In this document: piece after piece, positions 59,293 to 64,000 of the stretch
How positions within the stretch are numbered: position 1 is the first letter of the stretch
Layout: every line of letters begins with the position of its first letter
Assembly (NCBI GenBank): GCA_028571685.1
Contig: CM053140.1
Location: forward strand, 222,785,323-222,849,322
DNA from: Heterohyrax brucei
Lineage: Eukaryota; Chordata; Mammalia; Hyracoidea; Procaviidae
Reading direction: 5' to 3'
DNA: 64,000 nucleotides
The notes under the pieces: model-generated
The model's database searches: none
What the model saw: only the letters and a program-made list of their open reading frames with translations
What the model was told of the DNA's origin: nothing
Translations under genes and position numbers: made by a program

Positions 59293-61298
59293 ACAGTAAT
59301 ATAGATAATTGTTCAGTAATTTCTGCATTCGGTTTCACCACCTTTCTTTGAGATGCACATAAATATGGACCTCTTCCAGTCATTTGGCCAGGTATCTGTC
59401 CTCCAAATTTCTTGGCATAGATGAGTGAGCACTTCCAGAACTGCATTTGTTCATTGAAATACCTAATTGATAGTCTATCAATTCCTGGAGTCTTGTTTTT
59501 TTTGCTGATATATTTGATACAGCTTTGATTTCTTCTTTTAGTACCACTGGTTCCTGATCATATGCTCCCTCTTTGAATAGCTGAACACCAACCAATTCTT
59601 TCCTGTATAATGACTCTGTATTCTTTCCATCTTCTTTTGCTGCTCCTCAAGTCGTTTAATATTTTCCCTATAAAATCCTTCACTATTGCAACTCGAGGCT
59701 TGAATTGTTTTTTCAGTTCTTTCAGCTTGAGAAATGCAAAATGTGTTCTTCCCTTCTGGCTTTCCATTTCCAACTCTTTGCACATGCCATCATAATACTT
59801 TAGTCTTCTCAAGCTGCTCTTTAAAATCTTCTATTTAGATCTTTTACTTCTCCATTCCTTCCTTTGGTCTTAACTGCTCGATGTTCAAGAGAAAGTTTCA
59901 GAGTCTCTTCTGAGATCCAATTTGGTCTTTTCTTTCTTTCCTGTCTTTTCAATGACCTCTTGCTCCCTTCATGGATGATGTCTTTGATGTCATTCCAAAA
60001 TTCGTCTGGTCTTCAGTAATTAGTCATCAGCACATCAAATCTTTCTTGAGATGGTCTTTAAACTCAGGAGGGATAGAGTCAAGGTCATACTTTGGCTCTT
60101 GGGGACTTGTTCTAATTGTTTTCAGTTTCAATTTGAACTCACATATGAGTCATTGATGATCTGTGCTGACTCAGCACCTGGTATTGTTTCTGACTGCTGA
60201 TACAGAGTTTTTCCATTTTCTTTTTCCACAGATGTAGTCAATTTGGCTCCTGTGTATTCCACCTCATTAGGTCCATGTGTACAGTTGCTATTTGCGTTGG
60301 TTAAAAAAGGTATTTTGCAATGAAAAAGTTGTTAGTCTTGCAAAATTCTGTCAGGCAGTCTCCACCACTATGTCCATCACCAAGGCTGTATCTTCCAACT
60401 ACTGATCCTTCTTCTTTGTTTCCATCTTTGACATCCAGTCACCAGTAATTATTACTGTGTCCTGATTGCATGTTCAGTTAATTTCAGACTGCAGAAGTTG
60501 ATAAAAATCTTCAGTCTCTTCACCTTTGGCCTTACAGGTTGGTGTGTAAATTTAAATAATAGTTGTGTTAACTGGCCTTCCTTGTAGGTATGTAGATATT
60601 ATCCTATCACTGACAGCATTGTACTTCAGGACATATCTTGAAATGTTCTTTGCAATGATGAATGCAACACCATTCCTCTTCAAGTTTTCCTTCCCAGCAT
60701 AGCAGACCATAAGATTGTTGGATTTAAAATAGCAAATACCAGTCCATTTCGGCTTGCTAATGCCTAGGACATTGATGTTGGTGTGTTCCATTTCATTTTT
60801 TATGATTTCCAATTTTCCCAGATTCACACTTCATACATTCCGTGTTCCAATTATTGAATTATTAATGGATATTTGTAGCTATTTCTTCTTATTTTGAGTA
60901 ATGCCACATAAGCAACGAAGATCCTGAAGGCTTTACTTCATCTACAATATTAAGGCCACCTCTAATTTGAGAACACAGCTCTTTCTCAGTCACCTTCTGA
61001 GTGTCTTCCAACCTGGGGGGTGTGGGGGCAGGGCACATTTTCCGGCAATATATCTGACAATGTTCCACTTCTATTCATAAGGTTTTCCCTGGCTAATTCT
61101 TTTCAGAAGTAGACTACCAAGTCCTTCTTCCTAGTCTGTCTTAGTCTGGAAGCTCAGATGCAACCTTTCTACCATGAGTGACTCTGATGGTACCTAACTA
61201 CCAGAGGCATAGCTTCCTGCATCACAGCAATAAGCAAGCCTCCACTGACAGACAAGTAGGGCTGCTTGCTCTGTCTTCACTCCTCCTATGAGCTAAGG
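59293..61298 (-). mobile_element. RTE 5' half, inverted (part of a twin-primed insertion)
   Basis: Read on the minus strand from 61,298 leftward, it runs from the RTE 5' leader through the endonuclease into the reverse transcriptase and stops at about 59,293. Compared with the copy at 15,968-19,138, the break maps to about position 17,905. The endonuclease piece at 60,552-60,827 encodes NVLGISKPKWTG, where the other copy has ISELKWTG, so the catalytic Glu is Lys. RT-side pieces at 59,183-59,446 encode AKKFGGQIPGQMTGRGPY. Frames are broken. Position 61,298 is the 5'-most RTE sequence in the window. Confidence 0.9.
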
Positions 61299-62530
61299 TA
61301 CCCAAGTAAAATTTTGCTCAAGATCATTCCAAAGCAACTGCAACTGTATACTGAAAAGGAACTGCCAGAAATTCAAGCTGGATTCAGAAGAGGACATGGA
61401 ACCAGAAATATTATTGGTGATGTCATATGGATCTTGGCTGAAAGCAGAGAATACTGGAAAGATGTTTATCTGTGTTTCACTGACTATTCAGAAAGAATTC
61501 AACTGAATGACTCATAACAAATTATGGCTAACATTGGGGACAATGGGAATTACAGAACACTTAACTGTCCCCTTAAAGTATCTGTACATGGATTAAGAGG
61601 CAGTCGCATGAACAGAACAAGGGGACACTGCACAGTTTAAAGTCGAGAAAGATGTGCATCAGGGTTATATCCTTTCACCCTACTTTTTCAGCAAATAATC
61701 TGAGAAGCTGATTAAATGGAGAAGAACAAGGCATCGGGATCAGAGGATGACTCATTAACAACCTTCATTACACAGACGACACCACTTTACTTTCTGGAAG
61801 TGAAGAAGATTTGAAACACTTACTGCTGAAGATCAAGGACCGCAGCTTTCAGTATGCACTGCACCTCAACATCAAGAAAACAAAAATCCTCACAACTGGA
61901 CCAGTAAGCACCATTGTCACACATGGAGAAAGGATTGAAGTTGTTAAGGATTTCATTTTACTTTCCAAAACCAATGCCCATGGTAGCAGGAGTCAAAAAA
62001 TCAAAAGGCATATTGCATTGGGAAAATCTGATGCAAAGGATCTCTTTAATGTATTCAAAGGCAAAGATGTCACCTTGAAGACTAAAGTCCACCTGACCCA
62101 AGCCATGGTATTTTCAATCATATCATGCATGCAAAAGCTGCACAATCAATCAAGATGACAGAAGAAGAATTGACGGCTTTGAATTGCAGTGCTGGAGAAG
62201 GATGTTGAATGAACCACAGACTGCCAAAAGAACGAACAGATCTGTTCTGAAAATACAACCAGAGTGCTCCTTGGAAACAAAGATGGCAAGACTGCTGTTA
62301 CATACTTGGGACGTGTTGTCAGAAGAGATGAGTCCCTGGAGGAGGACTTCATGCTGGGTAGAGTGGAGGGTCAGCACAAAGAGGAAGACCCTTGATGAAA
62401 TGGATTGACACAGCAGCCACAACAGTGGGATTAAGCGTAAAAACGATTGTGGACATGGTACAAGCCCAGGCAGTTCTGTTGTTCATAGGGTCCCTATGAG
62501 TCAAAACTGACTCATGGCACCTAACAACAA
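61299..62530 (+). mobile_element. RTE 3' half, sense (other part of the twin-primed insertion)
   Basis: It starts at AAGTAAAATTTTGCTCAAGA (61,304), equal to 17,911 in the nearly full-length copy, so it takes up the element within a few bases of where the inverted half breaks off. It includes QAGFRRGHGTRNIIGDVIW near 61,370-61,430 and the active site at 61,769-61,780, which reads YTDD (family YADD, both Asp kept). It ends with TGGCACCTAACAACAAG near 62,530. Stops and frameshifts make it inactive. Confidence 0.9.
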
Positions 62531-62651
62531 GTAATGTAGGCTTAAATTAATGCAATTGAGTCCCTAAAAGTTTCTTAAATTATAAGTTTAGGCTTTTATA
62601 TTTAACTTTGATGAACTATACAGTAAATCTTTATATATCTTACTAGTCTTT

Positions 62652-62962
62652 TGGATTAGTTTTCTTTTGCTGTGTAATAAGTTACCACAAACTTAGCAGC
62701 TTAAAAAACATCTACTGATTTTTTCTTAGTTCTGTAATTCGGTTCAGCAGAGTGTGGCTGGGTTCTCTGTTGAAAGGTTGAAATCAACGTGTTAGCAGGC
62801 TGTGTCCTCACATGTAGTACAAAGTCCTCTTCTAACTTTAAACTTACTGGCCAAACACAATTCCTTGTGGTTTTGCAATTGAAGTCCCTATTTTCTGATT
62901 GGTTATTAGTTGATGACACTCATCTCCTACAGCTGCTCTCAATTCCTTGTCCCTTTGGCTAC
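62652..62962 (-). mobile_element. MLT1-like MaLR LTR, antisense
   Basis: The plus strand reads TTTGCTGTGTAATAAGTTAC, CACAAACTTAGCAGCTTAAA, TGTGGCTGGGTTCTCTGTTG and AATCAACGTGTTAGCAGGCT. This follows the complement of the ancient MLT1 3' part (AGCCACTAAATTTGTGGTAA, and the CACCTTGATT block). Its right part is cut by the next LTR at 62,963. Confidence 0.75.
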
Positions 62963-63478
62963 TGTTTTAGTAGCTAGTACTGCTCTAACAGAATTATCAC
63001 AAAGCAGTGGCTTTAACAAAGGAAAGTTTATTCTTACACAGTCCAGTAGGCTACAAGTCCAAATTCAGGGATGTCCACTCCACAGGAAGGCTTTCCCTCT
63101 TGTCTGCTCTAGAGGAAAGTCCTTGTGTTGCATCAGTCTTTGTCCAGGGAGCATCTTGGTGCAGAAACCTCAGGTCTGAAGGACACAGTCTTCTCCCAGT
63201 GCTGCTTTCTTGATGGTGTGAGGTTCCCAGTTCTCTGCTTGCTTCTCTCTCTTTTTATCTCCTGTAGGATAAAAGGATAAAGGGTGGTACAAGCCATACT
63301 CCTGGGAAACTCCCTTTACAATAGGTGATCCCACAAAGGAATTCACTGTCCCACCCTAATCCTTTAACACACAGCATAGGAAAATCACAAAATGGAGGAC
63401 AATCATAAAATATTGGGAATAATGGCCCAGCCACACGACCACCCATATTTTTGGGGGGAAACAATTGAATCCATGACA
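62963..63478 (-). mobile_element. Solo LTR (six-copy family), antisense, in an MLT1-like LTR
   Basis: Opens with TGTTTTAGTAGCTAGTACTG and closes with GAATCCATGACA at 63,467-63,478. Inside are GTTTATTCTTACACAGTCCA (63,026) and AATCACAAAATGGAGGACAA. About 516 bases. The flanks GCTAC/GCCAA match at only 3 of 5 positions, so the target duplication is not confirmed. Confidence 0.82.
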
Positions 63479-64000
63479 GCCAATTCCCTTGAAAGCCAAG
63501 AACAGAGAACCCTCTCACATTTTAACCTCTATGACATTCATCTTCTCTACCATCCAGAGAAAACTCTTGGCTTTTAAAGTTCTTATATAATTAGGTGAGA
63601 CCTTCCTGGAAAATCTTTATCTCTTAAAGTGAACTGATCTGGAAGCGTATTTACATCTGCAAAATCATTTGGCCAAGACCTAGATTACTGTTTGATTCAA
63701 TACTCATGAACCAGGAATCTTAGTGTCCATGTTACAATTCTCCCTAGGTAACTAATATACACTAATCAGTACTAACATATAACAAATACTAATATATTGG
63801 CAATTTAGAGTGGAGCAACTGGGTGTAACAAAACACAGAAATCAAACAGGATTAGAAAAATCTACAAATCTAAGTGTGATCATTTCTTATGATTTCTTCA
63901 ATAATTCTCCATTGTCTATTAAATATAGTATAAATCCACTAGCCTGGCATGTAAGCACATTCATAATATTGTCTCAATCTCACTTTCTACCTATATATTC
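63479..64000. other. Unassigned sequence to the window edge
   Basis: No repeat or gene was recognised. The first bases may continue the MLT1-like LTR but have decayed too far to say. Confidence 0.35.

Overview
This is a mammalian nuclear DNA window, most likely from a paenungulate afrothere and probably an elephant. The basis is the repeat content. About 18 copies of a tRNA-headed SINE match the AfroSINE family by the heads, body and tail I recognise. Most carry the shortened middle known from the hyrax/sirenian/proboscidean (HSP) subfamily. Long BovB-like RTE LINEs share their 3' tail with that SINE, and there are several L1 copies of the kind I associate with elephant. Genus and species are inference; manatee or hyrax is not excluded. 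I found no intact host protein-coding gene, no recognisable host exon, no functional tRNA or rRNA gene and no CRISPR array. Every recognisable coding region is a decayed transposon gene. The window reads as intergenic or deep-intronic DNA in which insertions have stacked on one another. || Layout. 0.46-6.5 kb: an antisense RTE fragment, then a sense L1 3' half with a SINE inside. 7.7-9.5 kb: an old L1M 3' end split by a 0.7-kb purine microsatellite and a SINE. 9.5-15.7 kb: mostly unassigned sequence with an old LTR, a MIR, three SINEs and a (CA)34 tract. 15.7-19.1 kb: a 22-bp minisatellite rich in splice-donor-like CAGGTAAG, then a nearly full-length sense RTE. 20.4-35.5 kb: an apparently full-length antisense L1 split by a full-length sense L1 (23,854-31,143), each with candidate target-site duplications. 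35.5-49.3 kb: six-copy LTR family members, SINEs, a split RTE 3' end and a deleted mariner. 49.6-58.4 kb: another nearly full-length antisense L1 holding an RTE 3'-end dimer, two SINEs, an LTR and a scrap of sense L1. 59.3-62.5 kb: one RTE insertion in two head-to-head halves, the structure expected from twin priming. 62.6-63.5 kb: an MLT1-like LTR entered by another LTR copy. || How the elements relate. L1 and RTE LINEs each encode an endonuclease and reverse transcriptase. AfroSINEs carry an RTE-like 3' tail, so they were most likely copied by RTE machinery. The nesting gives a partial order: antisense L1 before sense L1 at 24-31 kb; L1 before RTE tail, SINEs and LTR at 50-58 kb; RTE before LTR at 45 kb; MLT1 before the six-copy LTR at 63 kb. 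No system outside known transposon biology was found. The most unusual items are the twin-primed RTE, the tandem-monomer L1 5' UTRs, the splice-donor minisatellite and the long purine tract. Family names rest on recognition by eye, without database searches.
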